From positions 26,179,501-26,243,500 of the forward strand of contig OX344749.2 of assembly GCA_947034885.2 (NCBI GenBank): a DNA stretch of 64,000 nucleotides, read 5' to 3'. This document shows, piece after piece, positions 51,956 through 63,613 of the stretch (positions are counted from its first letter, which is position 1; every line of letters begins with the position of its first letter). The notes below the pieces were generated by a model, which saw only the letters and a program-made list of their open reading frames with translations, ran no database searches and was not told where the DNA came from. The stretch comes from Thuidium tamariscinum (Eukaryota; Streptophyta; Bryopsida; Hypnales; Thuidiaceae). A program made the position numbers and the translations under genes.

Positions 51956-53640
51956 TGATGTGGGCGCTTTCTTTCCACCCTTGGAATAAAGTATACACAA
52001 CCAGGTTCTACTCTTTTATGGATGATTCCTAGTGGGTGTCTAACCTACGTGTGATCCAATTACGCCTTCCAAGCAATGGATCTTTCTAATTCCTACTCCT
52101 AATTCGTCTATTGGCAAATGCTGAGTTAATTATCCTTGTACTTTAAGAGTTAGCCACTTGGCTTCCGCACTTTTGATTAATAAAGATCTATCTATCGGAA
52201 CCGAATGAGTGACTTTGGTTACTTCCTATTCTTTCAAGGCCTAAGTCTTTGCTAAGCTTCTCTTTTCTTTGGGTTTTTTCCGTTCTAAGATATCTTTTGG
52301 ATAATTCTATTCCTATCTTGTCTTTAATTGTTTTTTGATTTAACTAATATTTGTTTTGGCTAATCTTGACTATTTTGGCTAAATACCAAAATAAGTGAAT
52401 TGGGTTTAGCCCAAAAGGAATAATTTTACTTTCCCAAAAGTAAAACCTCAACTTTTGACTTTGAGATAAATGTGAATTTTCTATGGTAAATTTTGACCGT
52501 TAACAGGTTCATCAAAATTACCTAATTGAATTCCTTTTTACCGAAGAGTCCAATCCTTAGTTGACTTTTATCTTCCTTGGTTTTAATCCTAATTCAAATT
52601 TCACTTTTTAAATCCTTGGGTAAAATAAATTATATATAAACTTTGACCGTTGTCCGGTTCTCCAAAATTTACCTATTTCTTGTTTTTACCTTGGAAGTAC
52701 TTTTGGGTTTTAACCTTCTACTTCTACTTCTAATCAATTGTCTAGATTTCTAAAGCCTAATTTCTCTAACTTTGGTTCAATTTTGGAAACATTGTTGGTT
52801 TGGATTATCTTTGGAATGTTTGTTCGAATTCTTGTCTTTGTTTTGAATTAGGGAACTTTCCTATGCTAATTGACTATGCTTAATTCTAATTGAGGAATCA
52901 CCTAGTTGATACGTGTGTCTAGACTAGAATCTAATTTAGATAAAATTAAGAAGAAAGGGTAAATGAAAAATAGGTTTAAAGACTAACCTCCAACATGACA
53001 ACCTTGGGATCTTCGTGCATTCCCATCAATTCTCCACGTGGCGCTAATTCCACCTCCATCTCCAATACTCTTGGTTTGAATGATGTATTTGGCACACAAA
53101 TTATACTTTGGGTGTTATACTATCTCCTAAGTCTCCATTCTTCTTTTCTTTCTTTTTGGGATTTTTTCTTATCTTTTGGACCACTTCCTTATCTTTCCAA
53201 ATAACCTTAAAAGTCAACACCTAAAATATCCGGATATAATTTAATCTACAAATTAGTTGTTAAATGGTTTCTAAAGTCAAACTCTACTACAACTAAGGTT
53301 TTCCAATTTTTTCTCTAATTTAGCAACCTCTAAAACTACTCCAAAGTCAAACTATTCTTTCCTTTGTTTTTTCCTAGTTGTATCTCTCTAAATTAAAATA
53401 TGGTTAAAAAGTCAAACATTCCAAACAGTTGGTTCCCCTTTGGCTAACTCCTTCTTCTAAACTCCAATCTTCAATGTTATGGACTTCAATTGCACTTGTA
53501 TCGTATTTGTGTTGGAGAGTATGATCGTGAGCTTGCAGGTGGAGAGATTGCAAAGTTTTTGCTCCAGTCCAGCAACCGGATTTTAAATGGAGGTGAGGTG
53601 TGTCAAGCATTCAAGGGAGTGCTGAGTAGCAAGCAGGTTC
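51956..53640 (-). mobile_element. Repeat family B, copy with decayed coding strand on minus
   Basis: An inverted partner of 56480-58400. Shared blocks include CCTTCCAAGCAATGGATCTT and AATTTTGACCGTTAACAGGT. On the minus strand at about 53230-52990 it encodes a broken version of the lysine-rich protein intact in the other copy: TFKVIWKDKE..KIRKN, then a stop and frame change, then EMEVELAPRGEL and VVMLEVS. Conservation of the peptide across two diverged copies suggests that the family once coded for a protein. Confidence 0.5.
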
Positions 53641-54849
53641 TGTATTCAGCCTTGGTCAACTGGTTGACCAGCCTTCAATTGATATAGACTAGCTTATCAG
53701 CCTCTCAGCTTGTATAGACTGGCTACCTTGCTGCCCTTGTGAATTCTAGCCTCTCAGACTCGGTTCTGGGTTTTTTGGCAAACTGGCCTTCTTTGGAAAT
53801 TCAATCTTTCTACAACTCTATTCTCTAGATTCCAAATATTTGGAAGTCCAGCACTCCCAGTTGGTGGGATTTTGAGTTTTCTGGAGAAAAAAACCTTTCT
53901 TTGGAAATTTCAGTCTTTTCCTACAACTCCCTACCTCTGGTTTTTCAAAGTTTGGGAAAAATTCAACCCTCTATAGCTCAGACTTGTTTCTGGAGTTAAA
54001 GAAAAATCAAAATGGGGCCCTAAGGCATCATCCCAGAGTTTGATTTTGTATTCAGATGGTATGTGGCCAACTGAATGATGTTGTCAAGCAACCGCAACCT
54101 GATATGAGAGCACCTATCCTTGATTGTTTGACTGCTGGCCTCGGTGGTTCACTGGCTGGGCCTCGGTCTGGCTTGCTGGGCCTTTGATTAACTGAACTGG
54201 ATTTAAATCCAACCCTTCTTGGCCGTTGCTTGCCAACTTTGGGTCTCTGTATGGAGACCTTTTAAACAAACAAAACTCAGAAAAATTATTAGTAGAGGCA
54301 AGGCTTCAAAAATTATCTTTAAATTTAGGCAATAGCTTCGCCGTACTAGAGGGTTGTCCCTCAAATTCTAGGATAATTTTGCTAGGGGTTTGCCTCTTCA
54401 AAGACTAAAAAGGAATTTGGATCCTACCCAAAACTCTTAGGATATGACTAGGACCTCAATTAATTGTTTAAGCTTAGGGGGATCCTCGATAAGCTAATCC
54501 AAGCTGTGAATCCCTTGTCAAAAGACTTAAATCAACCAACCGTGGTATCAAAACTTCAAAATGATAGCACTAACAAGTGATTAAGCGCTCCAAAGGGACC
54601 TCAAAGTCCTTTGGAAGGGCTTACAACAAAGAGAACTTGAGAATGTAGTGGTATTCGAGTATCAAAGGGAACAAGAGTTTGGAAAATACCAATAAACTTG
54701 CAAGGTAGTCACTTGTAATGTAGCTTTGAGAAAATGATAGAGATGATGGAATGGATGCAAGTGGTATGAGAGAGCTTTCGAAAAGAGATTTGATAATGAA
54801 AAGAGTTTTTGAAATTGAAATAAAAGATGTGTAATGAAAATGATAAGAG
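53641..54849. other. Internal repeat-nest sequence
   Basis: Imperfect CTGGCT / CCTCGG / CTTGCTGGG motifs recur at 53690-53770 and 54120-54190, similar to the GC-rich block near 61600. TGGTATCAAAAC at 54543 resembles a plant retroelement primer binding site but lacks a flanking LTR edge. No reverse transcriptase, integrase or protease motif is visible in any frame. Confidence 0.3.
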
Positions 54850-55560
54850 GTATGATAAAAGAGGTGTGGAATGAGGGGAGGGGAAGGCCTTTTATACATT
54901 TCCAAGGCCTCCTCCCCCCTCAAGTTACGAACTAAACTAACTAAGAAAAAACCATATTAACGATCTAAAAATCTACCCTATTGCTGTAGCTATTCTAACT
55001 TTTGGAGAAATGGTCTGATCGCCAAACGGACAGTGCCATTAGCTCCAGAAGACCCAAATTAGTCTAAAGGAACCCCCACCCCTTACTCTCGGAGCCAAAT
55101 GCGCTCCAAAGCTAACACTCACAAACCGGTAAAAAGGGTGGAAAATCTATCTTTTGGAATTGATTTTTTCCAAAGGTTTTGACAAGCCAGGGTTGTGGGG
55201 AAGGTCCAAGAATGTTGGAAAAGAGTCTAAGTTGACCCGAATCGGACTCCGTATGCTCCCCGTGCGCCGGTCAACTCGCAAGAGTTTTGGTAAAACCATC
55301 AAAACTTGTCTACGCTGCCGGTTCTGGTACTTGTTGATGTCAGAATGTCTTGAAATTTGGCGGGACGCTTATTTATGCTAAAACATACTATCCTAATTTT
55401 TAGTGGTATTTTACCATTATCGTGGAATTTTCTATGAATTTCCAATTGCCGGTAAAAGCGGTTGACTTCCCATGGAGTCATTTCTGTAATCCAAAAAATT
55501 ACGAAACTTTTAGGGGATCTTCTAGGAATCCCCCTAATGACAAGTGCAAAGTTTTGCTAG
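54850..55560 (-). mobile_element. Repeat family A, second minus copy
   Basis: Carries GTATAAAAGGCC on the minus strand (about 54897) and the family blocks ACTCCGTATGCTCCCCGTGC, GCCGGTTCTGGTACTTG, ATGTCTTGAAATTTGG, TTTTTAGTGGTATTTTACC and GGTTGACTTCCCATGGAGTC. These align in order with 51000-51955 and 62880-63330. More diverged than the 47980/62040 pair. Confidence 0.5.
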
Positions 55561-56479
55561 AAACACACACTGTCTAAATATAGTAGAAATTGCACTACGA
55601 CGGAATTAATTCCTCCAAGGAGGAATCATTCCCGTACAAGGGAATCTCCACCAGTTGGCTTCGCCGTGACACTCGTAGGAGACTGTCGGACTCCCGTGGT
55701 GCTAGTGCAATCTCCTGTTAATCGCGTAATATCATGTCTAATCTCCTGATAAGTTGTAGAAATTGGCTCTAAGGAGTCTTTTAAGGTACTTCAAAATAAT
55801 TAGACCCAATTCTCCATCATTGGCAGGAATTGCATCAATCCTACTGTGAGCACTCTTTTTAGTTGATTTTTAACCATAATAACCCTAAATACGAGCAATA
55901 AGCGAAAAAAAGAAAAATCCGAGGCCTGAGTGACAATGATGGGGCTCATAGTTGACCATCCGAGAAAATATCCAAACTATCTTGAAAAATTCCCAAACTT
56001 TGGAGGGGATCACCCATAGAATCTCCACATATGGATGCAAACTTGCATCCGCACTGCGTGCTCCTAGAATTAGGAAACCGCCTGGTACTAGCATTTCAAG
56101 GTTAGTATTCCGCCCATATTTTCTTCAATGCTATGGGGAGTGGGGGATTCCTCCTAGATTCTCCCATGAGGACTTTCTAATCTATCTAGGGCCTTTTTAG
56201 GCTTCTTACCCTAATTTTGCACATCACTATGAGTTTGACATCTATTTGACCAAGACAAGACCCATTTTGGATACAAACTATCTTAAACCCCTTCTAATGA
56301 CCAAATGGCATATTGGTGTGTGTAATGCCAATACCTGTTTAATACTCTTTTGTGGGTGTTACGGGCCTAATTATGCCTTGGATTGTGTAGGAATCCAAAA
56401 AAAGAATCCGTGAGTCCCCGGTGACGAATCGGGGGCTCACACTTGGTCAATCCCAGTCAATCCCAATTGACTTTGGGGG
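55561..56479. other. Central part of the repeat nest
   Basis: No gene. The sequence lies near the centre of the inverted repeat arrangement. It has a few GC-richer stretches (for example GGAATCTCCACCAGTTGGC at about 55640) and short open frames without recognisable features. It may be internal sequence of the family A elements. Confidence 0.3.
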
Positions 56480-58400
56480 GCTGATTAGGACCCTCTTGCT
56501 TATTGGAAAGCTCTACTTGCTGGTTGGGAAGCTCCCTCGTATACTAGATACTCCTCCTTCCCACCTCAGAGCTTTGGCTTGATGGACTAATACAAAACTT
56601 TGAACTCTCACCATCTATGAAGCTCCAAAACACCATCTCCAACTCCAACTAGAACAAGACATTATACAAGTGTCTTTGGAATCTATAATATTGAAGGTTG
56701 GAAGCTTAGAAGAAGAAGTTAGGAAAAGGGGAATCAACCATTAAGAATGTTTGATTTTTTTAACCATATTTTAATTTAGGAGAATAAAAGTAGAAAAAAC
56801 AAAGAAAAGAATAGTTTGACTTTAGAGGAGTTTTAGAAGTTGTTAAATTAGAGAAAAATTGGAAAACCTTAGTTGTAGTGGAGATTGACTTTGGAGACCA
56901 TTTAGCAAGTAATTTCAAGATTAGATTATATTAGGATATTATATGTTTTGACTTTTAAAGCCTATTTAAAAGATAAGGAAGAAATAAAAAAGATAAAAGA
57001 AAACCTAAAAGAAGACAAAACAAAGAATGGAACCTTAGAAGAAAATACAACATCCAAAGCTTCAACAAGTATACCGAATACAACGTTTAAATACGAGATT
57101 ATTGAAATGGAGGTTGAACTAGCGCAACGTGGAGAGTTTATGGAATCACACAAAGACCTCGAGGTTGTCATGATGGAGGTTAGCCTTTGAAAATCCCTAC
57201 CCATTTTAGTTTTTCTATAATTTCATTTAAGGATAGAAATCAACTGTCATTCATTTAGGTAGTGACATGAATTTAGAGTTAATCAAAATCAACATCGTCA
57301 TTGACAAACAAAAGCTAGAATCAAGAAGGAATTTAGATCTTTGAAGTTTAGACTTTTGATTAGAAGTAGAAGTGAAAAATAAAAGCTAAAAGTACTTTTA
57401 AAGGAAAAGTAATTGATAGGTAAATTTTGATGAACGGGATGACGATCGAAATTTACTTACAATTAATTTTGTCCAAGTATTAAAATATGGAATTTGATTT
57501 AGATTAAAAGGAAAAAGCAAAAAAGCAAACCAAAAAGATTTGATCGCTTAGATAAAAAAAGTTTAATTGGATAAATTTTTGATAAACTGGTCAACGGTCA
57601 AAATTTACCATAAAAAGTCACTTTTACTCCAAGGTCAAATATTGAAGCTTTTACTTTTGAAAGGGTAAAATCATCCTTCTTTTTACTCAAATTACCTATT
57701 CAAGTGTTTAACCAAGGTAAACAAAATTAGTCAAGTAATATCATAATTAGATTTAAAGAGCAACCAAAAAACAAATTAAAGATAGAATCCTATAAAGATA
57801 TCTTAGAACAGAAAAAAACCAAATCTACTTTGAATTTCATCAAACAATAAAGAAATAAGAATAGACTAAAGTTTTTGTTGAAAGCTGGCTCATTTGGATG
57901 GAAGTCAATCAAGGTTGACCAAACCAAGTGAAACGTTAGACTCTTAGAGAAATTAAAGATTGGAAAATAACCAAAAATTACTCATTCGATTTCAATAAAT
58001 AGAATATTTGCAATTAACAGATAAAGTTCTAAAGATTCATATCCAAACTTCATCCGCCATTATCCAATATGGAATTAGGATAGCCGTGGATTTCCTTAAA
58101 CAAGGTGGATAGAGTAGAAATAGATTTACAAATTTAGTCCAATCGCTTGACTTTGGTCATTACTTAACAACATGTAATAGCCAAAACCGGCTAACTCATA
58201 AGGGTGAGGATATCTTAACTCAACAATTACATGTAGACCAATTAGGAGTAAGAAGTTTACTTAGAAAGATCCATTGCTTGGAAGGCGTAATTGGATTACA
58301 CATAGGATAAACACCCACTAGGAATTATTCACAAAAACTCTAGAACCCGGTTGTATACACTTTATTCCAAAGGTGGGAATAAAGTGCCCACAAAAAGCGC
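56480..58400 (+). mobile_element. Repeat family B, copy with open lysine-rich frame on plus
   Basis: An inverted partner of 51956-53640. A frame from about 56951 to 57190 encodes a lysine- and glutamate-rich stretch (KDKEEIKKIKENLKEDK) followed by IEMEVELAQRGEF and VVMMEVSL. These align with a broken frame in the other copy. A gag-like or other retroelement protein is possible but not recognised; no zinc knuckle is present. The copy ends in TATACACTTTATTCC, matching the start of the other copies. Confidence 0.5.
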
Positions 58401-60183
58401 AATAATAGTTTAGCAATATCTATGATTTGGGAGGTGATTACCATAACATGAATGGTAGCAATGTTAAAAGTTTGAAAGCAGTTTGAGTAACATTTGACTT
58501 TGATAGCTCCTATATTTTGGTAGCAATTCTAAATAGCAATAGTTCAAAGGTTCAATATGCCTCTGGTACCACAAGCACCAACTGAAAACATCAACATTTT
58601 GAAGGTTTGATGTGCCTCTGGGATTCTAATCACCAATTCAAAACAGATGCATTTTGAGGTAGCCTCATACTTTGGTACCATAAGCAACAATTTGGTACAA
58701 TAAAATTCTGTAATACGATAGTTCCAACAATAGTTTGAAGCAGTTCAAAGTAATTAGTAAGGATAAACAAGACAACGCGATTAAGAAATGGGAGATGAGC
58801 AACCAAGAAGATGTCAACAAAAGGATAAATGAGTAAAAAGACCTTCAATATGGAAGCATACAGAAAAGCCAACAAATAGCATCACCAAGCTCACGTTTTT
58901 TGTGCGCTCTTATCTATAGGTTTGCAGCAACAACATTAGAAGAGATTTTTCAAAACGAAGAGGAATTTGATAGTACAATCAAAAAATTGTAGGAAAAAAA
59001 CAAAGAAGATGAATACATCAAATACAAATGAGCATGAAGACCGTAAATACGACAACAAATACAAAGTCCAATATAGTGCAACGTGAATTCATAGAGCTCA
59101 CCTTCTCTCTGCACTCTTCACCAAAGGTATGTAGTAGAAGCAAAGATCTCTTTACAAAGGAGAGTGACTTGATAACAAGAACAAAAAATCGAAGATCAAA
59201 AACGAAGAAGATGACGACATTGAGCTAGATTGAGCGACTAGGACACCAAGAAGAAATAAATACAAATGCTAATAAGTACCAAGACAGAGGTAACATACTT
59301 TGTACAACCTTGGCGAAAGATTTGTAGTAAGACAAATCATTCGAGGGATGCGGCTACCATGATGAGCAGATAGAGTAGTCACTGGAGAAGATGAGATTTG
59401 AATTCATAAACCTCCCTCCTTATAGTTGCTAAAGCATGCCCACAATGGTTAAAAACAAAAGAGAATGCAAAAGATGGCAACACTAAATTAAATCATCCAT
59501 TGGCAAGAATCTTAGAGACCTGAGAAAGTTGCTCAATGCAAGAAAATAGTGCATGCATGGGGGCAATTTTTGGGACCAAGTCCTAAGCACCTCCAAATCT
59601 TTGATGGGTATACATGGGAAAAATACTTGGAGCCTTCTTTTTTCACGAAAGCATATCTCAAGTGTACCTTTAAGAGTATTAGAAATGTATTGTCTCTTTG
59701 TACTTGTGTCTTGAAGTGTTTGATTGATATCCTATTTGATTATCTTACACTCTAAGTCAAAATTTCTTTAATTTATTATATGCAATGACAGGGCTCTATA
59801 TGTCAATGCAAATGTTTTAGGATAAGACTTTTTTTTATTATAAATTATTATTTAGGAAATATAGAAATAAACATTATTAGACTTTACCATCTGTGAGTGC
59901 TTCTAACTCCACCTTTGAGCTAAAAGTTTATCACACGGGTCCTGTATCTAATTGAGTTTTCTCTGTAATTGGGTATTCAAAGAAAACCTTCCAAGCAACG
60001 AACTCTTTTAGTCACGTCTTTTAAATGTTTTTAGTCTAATTTGAATCTGCAATTTTGGCTATTCTATTCTATCCTATCCTAATTTAGTAGTTAAAATTCT
60101 ATCGATCTCTAATTCCACACGTTCGATAAAAAGAAACTTAACAGTAAAACAATGAGAATAAAAATCAAATGGGATCGATTTAC
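58401..60183. other. Repeat-nest internal DNA
   Basis: AT-rich, A-biased plus strand with recurrent short phrases such as GCCTCTGG(T/G)A..CACAAGCACCAA (58560, 58615). No protein domains are visible. The frame at 59028-59228 is short and basic and unassigned. Whether this is internal sequence of the family A element cannot be decided. Confidence 0.3.
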
Positions 60184-60326
60184 CTCTTCTGCGTAGATCT
60201 CCATAGTCCCGTCATTGAACATCATCATATGAAGGTACTCTCCCACGACCTCACCATTGAAATTGTCACGGCTCTCCATTAATCCATGATAATTCTCATG
60301 TCGTTGGTAAATAAATTTTAACCTGG
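60184..60326 (-). other. Orphan exon-like open frame, product unknown
   Basis: On the minus strand a 143-bp segment follows a strong acceptor (TTTTTCTTTTAG) and ends at a donor-like GAG|GTAAAT. It encodes 47 residues of protein-like composition, containing RHENYHGLMESRDNFNG and FNDGTMEIYAEE. The frame stays open to either side for about 80 codons in an AT-rich background where stops are frequent. I do not recognise the family, and no partner exon was found within a few kb. It could be an exon of a gene mostly outside the repeats, a captured gene fragment, or part of a retroelement. Confidence 0.3.
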
Positions 60327-60554
60327 CTAAAAGAAAAACTAATGGTAATATAGTTCTAAATTAATTGCGTATTTTCCTTTTATTCCTAATTTCCTGGTAA
60401 TGGAAAAATACCACGAATTAATCTAGCCTATCTAATGGATTAATGAACCTATTCTAAAATTCAATGGGAATTTAATGGTTAGTTTTTTGTTATTGTTAGT
60501 TTTGTTCTTTGGATTAATATTCGAATTTTAAGATGGAATTAATTAATTTGAATA

Positions 60555-60895
60555 AGAAATTATCATCAAATCTTTTCAAATCTAATTAATTTTAAATTCT
60601 TGTTGATTCTTAAAGAAATTAGTTGTCAATTTGGCTTTTCACTTTTGTCTTATTAAAATATTTTAAATCAAAAATTATCATCAAATCTTTTCAAATCTAA
60701 TTAATTTTTGAATCTTTGTTAATTCTTAAAGAAATTAGTTGTCAATTTGTCTTTTCCCTTTTGTCTTATTAAAATATTTTAAATCAAAAATTATCTTCAA
60801 ATGTTTTCAAATCTAATGAATTTTTGAATTTGCGTTTGTTTTTGAAGAAATTGGTTGTTAATTTGTTTGTTTCCCTTTTGGCTTATTAGGCCTAA
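60555..60895 (+). repeat. ~115-bp tandem repeat, three copies
   Basis: ATTATCATCAAATCTTTTC begins at 60559 and 60674, and a diverged ATTATCTTCAAATGTTTTC at 60790. The period is 115-116 bp. Each unit continues with AAATCTAATTAATTTT, AAAGAAATTAGTTGTCAATT and TTATTAAAATATTTTAAAT. The first two copies are very close, the third more diverged. Non-coding. Confidence 0.75.
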
Positions 60896-62039
60896 TAAAA
60901 CAAAACCAACAAAATCCAAACCTTCTAAGAATCTAATTAATAACTAACTACCAAAGAAAAAAGAACATTCCTCAAAAATAAAAGCCAATTTTATAGTGAG
61001 ATTCCAAAACAATTAGTTTTTAATTGTCAAAGGTCAAAGATGAAGAATATGGCACCTTATTCAATAGTGAGATTATTTGGGAAATTGATTTTTTAATGCT
61101 AATTCCCACACATGGTTGCCTTTCCGTAATCTTATTCCACTTAACCCCTTCCTTCTCTCCCAATCTTGCATTCGAGTTTTTTGCAATGTTTAGTAGAGAA
61201 GTTCACTATGGAGTTTTGAGTGAAGGAGCTTCTATGACGGAATATCAAAGTTGCAAAGATTGGATTTTTGATACAAAATCAAAAGTAGTAGTGGAGGATT
61301 AATTCCGCATCTTTTGATTTTTAATTAAAACCCAATTTTTGTAATATCACTTTTCAAACCCAATTTGGCGTGAAGAGCACTTACTTGCTTTGTTGTATGT
61401 ATTTCTTTTTTGTGTTTTGTTCTTGGTAGTGTGAGTTTGGGACTCCAAAAATCCAAAATGACTTGGCATGGTTCCGAAATGGCCTGGCCCGATCACGGAG
61501 CTGCTCACAGAGCCCGATCACAGAGCCCGATCACAGCCCCGGTCTGGGGGCCACGTGGCGGGACGCCGGTAGCTGGCCACCCCCAACCGGTCGCCGCCTT
61601 GGCTGCTGGTCGCCCGCCCTTGGCTGCTTGGTCGCCGCTCCTGGCTCCTGGTCTGTCTTCGGGCTGGCCTCCTGGTCTCTGGATTTTGGTTTTCTGGATT
61701 TCTAAACTTCTAATTTTTGGAATGAAATCTATACTAACTAAATGGCTATTAGTAATGCCACCAACCTTTGCAATTAGTGCTAAGTACTAATAATTGGGCC
61801 CTTGCCAACCATATGCGATTTTCAATTGAAGGGGTAGATGAGGTTTCTCGTGCTCAAGCATTAAAAGAAATGGTATGTGGCATTCGAGTTTGAAGGCTTT
61901 AAGCTATTCATTCCCCCCTTGTTTAACCTTGAAGTGGATTAAAAGCTTGAGATTAACAAGTGACCTTCCCTTTAGACCTTAATTGGGGATGTTTAATTTT
62001 CCCAATGTGTGAATGGCTATTGAAGTTTCAAAGCTTCAC
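60896..62039. other. GC-rich island and flanks in the repeat nest
   Basis: 61485-61680 is strongly GC-rich, with tandem-like AGCCCGATCACAG units (61505-61535) and a CTGGTCGCC / CTGCTGGTC-type imperfect repeat. Open frames across it lack known motifs. The frame at 61024-61302 is open for 92 codons but has no recognisable family. Probably retroelement internal sequence. Confidence 0.3.
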
Positions 62040-63613
62040 CTGTCAAGTGTTTCCCAATAGTATCTTAAAAATTTTATTCGCAAAAGGAGGTACACACGAC
62101 AGTGTTTGAACCGAACTTTTACTTTAAATTCTTAAAATCTCTTAGTATTTTAAGATTTCGCAACCAAAGGAGGTACACATGACAATGTTTAAGCCAAAAT
62201 TTGGCGTTCAATGCTTGAAATTTTTGCGAGTCGTTGGTCTGCCAGAAAGTGGAGTTAGCCCTTGATGCAAAAGTGTGAATACACGAACTAATTGAAGGGG
62301 CCCTAAGCCTTCAAATTTAAAAGAACAATACAACTTGCCTAAGATCTTTGGTCCAAGTGGTGCCCTGACCACGCTGGTGGCACAAATGAAAGGAGAGGAA
62401 CGAAGTGTTGGTGTGAGAAATAAGGGTACGGGGCCTTTATATACCCGTGGCTGGGCCCCTCTCGGTAATTGCCAGTGAAAACACTTTGTTACTTTCCACC
62501 CTAAACTACCCTAATGTAATTTCAAAATAATACTTGTTTAATGGTGAAAATTTCTAGAAACATCCCCATTTAGCTAATGAAATCTTGGCCAAATCAAATC
62601 CAAGATCTTAACCCAAGATATTTTGGAATTAATCCTAATTTACGTAGATATTTTGCAAATTAACCAAAAGTCATTTTGAAAATTGTCTTCTTTTAGCCCA
62701 AAGATAGCTTTTTACGCAAAAAAGAGATCTTGACCAAATCCAATCTTTAATTGTCCAAGAGATATCTCCAAAATCACTTTTAATTAACCGCAATTAACGA
62801 TTAAAAAGTCAAACTAAGAGCTGACCCTCTCTATCTTTAAAAGAACAATCCGAAACAAAAAACTATTAGTGCCATTGTCTATAGAAGACCCCAATTAGCC
62901 TGAAGGATCCCTAAACCCTCACTCCTAAACCGTTTGTGCACCCGAATTGGAATTACAGTAACTTTGATTAAAAGTCAAAAATCTAACTTTTAGGATTCAC
63001 ACATTTTGATGAATCTGTCAGGCCAGAATTGTTAGGAATGTTTGTGAGAGTAAGGAATGACTCCTCATTTGTGACAATCGGACATCATTTGCTCCTGATA
63101 CATCGGTCAAACCACCGCCAAATTGTAAATTCCATTGAAATTCGATGTTGATGCCGGTTCTGGTAGTTGGGAATGTCGGAATGTCTTCAAACTTAACTGG
63201 GCACTTATTAAGCATACAAAGACCTATCTTAATTTTTAGTGTGATTTTACCGCATCATACGTAATTTCTAGGAATTTACGAATATTTCTATGTGCGGTTG
63301 ACTTCCCATGGAGTCAACATGGAATTTCGAAAAAATCCGAAATAAATTGGGTAACATCTGGGGCACTCCTAGATTTCTGGTGTAAGTTCCACGCAACCTT
63401 GCACTAGTCTAATTTTAGTAATTTGGAATTACTTTACCCAATCGAACAATTTAATTCCCAATACCCGGGAATCTTGGACAATTGTTTAATTCTTGTTTTC
63501 TCTTGGCATGGTCCTACCCTTGGAATACCTTTCTGTAGTCTTCAATCTCCAATCCTCCATCTTTCATTTTGTGAAACTCCAATTCTCCAAGTCATTTGTA
63601 ATTGTTTTATTGG
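62040..63613 (-). mobile_element. Repeat family A (LTR-like), minus copy
   Basis: The opposite-strand partner of 47980-49550. ACGGGTATATAAAGGCCCC on the minus strand is the TATA region. AAAGGAGGTACACACGACAG and AAAGGAGGTACACATGACAA are its paired internal repeats. GAGTCAACATGGAATTTCG and CAAATGACTTGGAGAATTGG (minus strand) mark the far end. Unlike true LTR pairs, the two copies are inverted, so they cannot be the two LTRs of one intact element. Confidence 0.6.

Noticed and set aside
54543-54554. TGGTATCAAAAC as a primer binding site
   Set aside because: It resembles the initiator-tRNA-Met type, but no LTR end lies next to it and the match is short.
47980-63613. One intact LTR retrotransposon with its two LTRs at 48 and 62 kb
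   Set aside because: The two copies are inverted relative to each other, and no protease, reverse transcriptase or integrase motif is visible between them.
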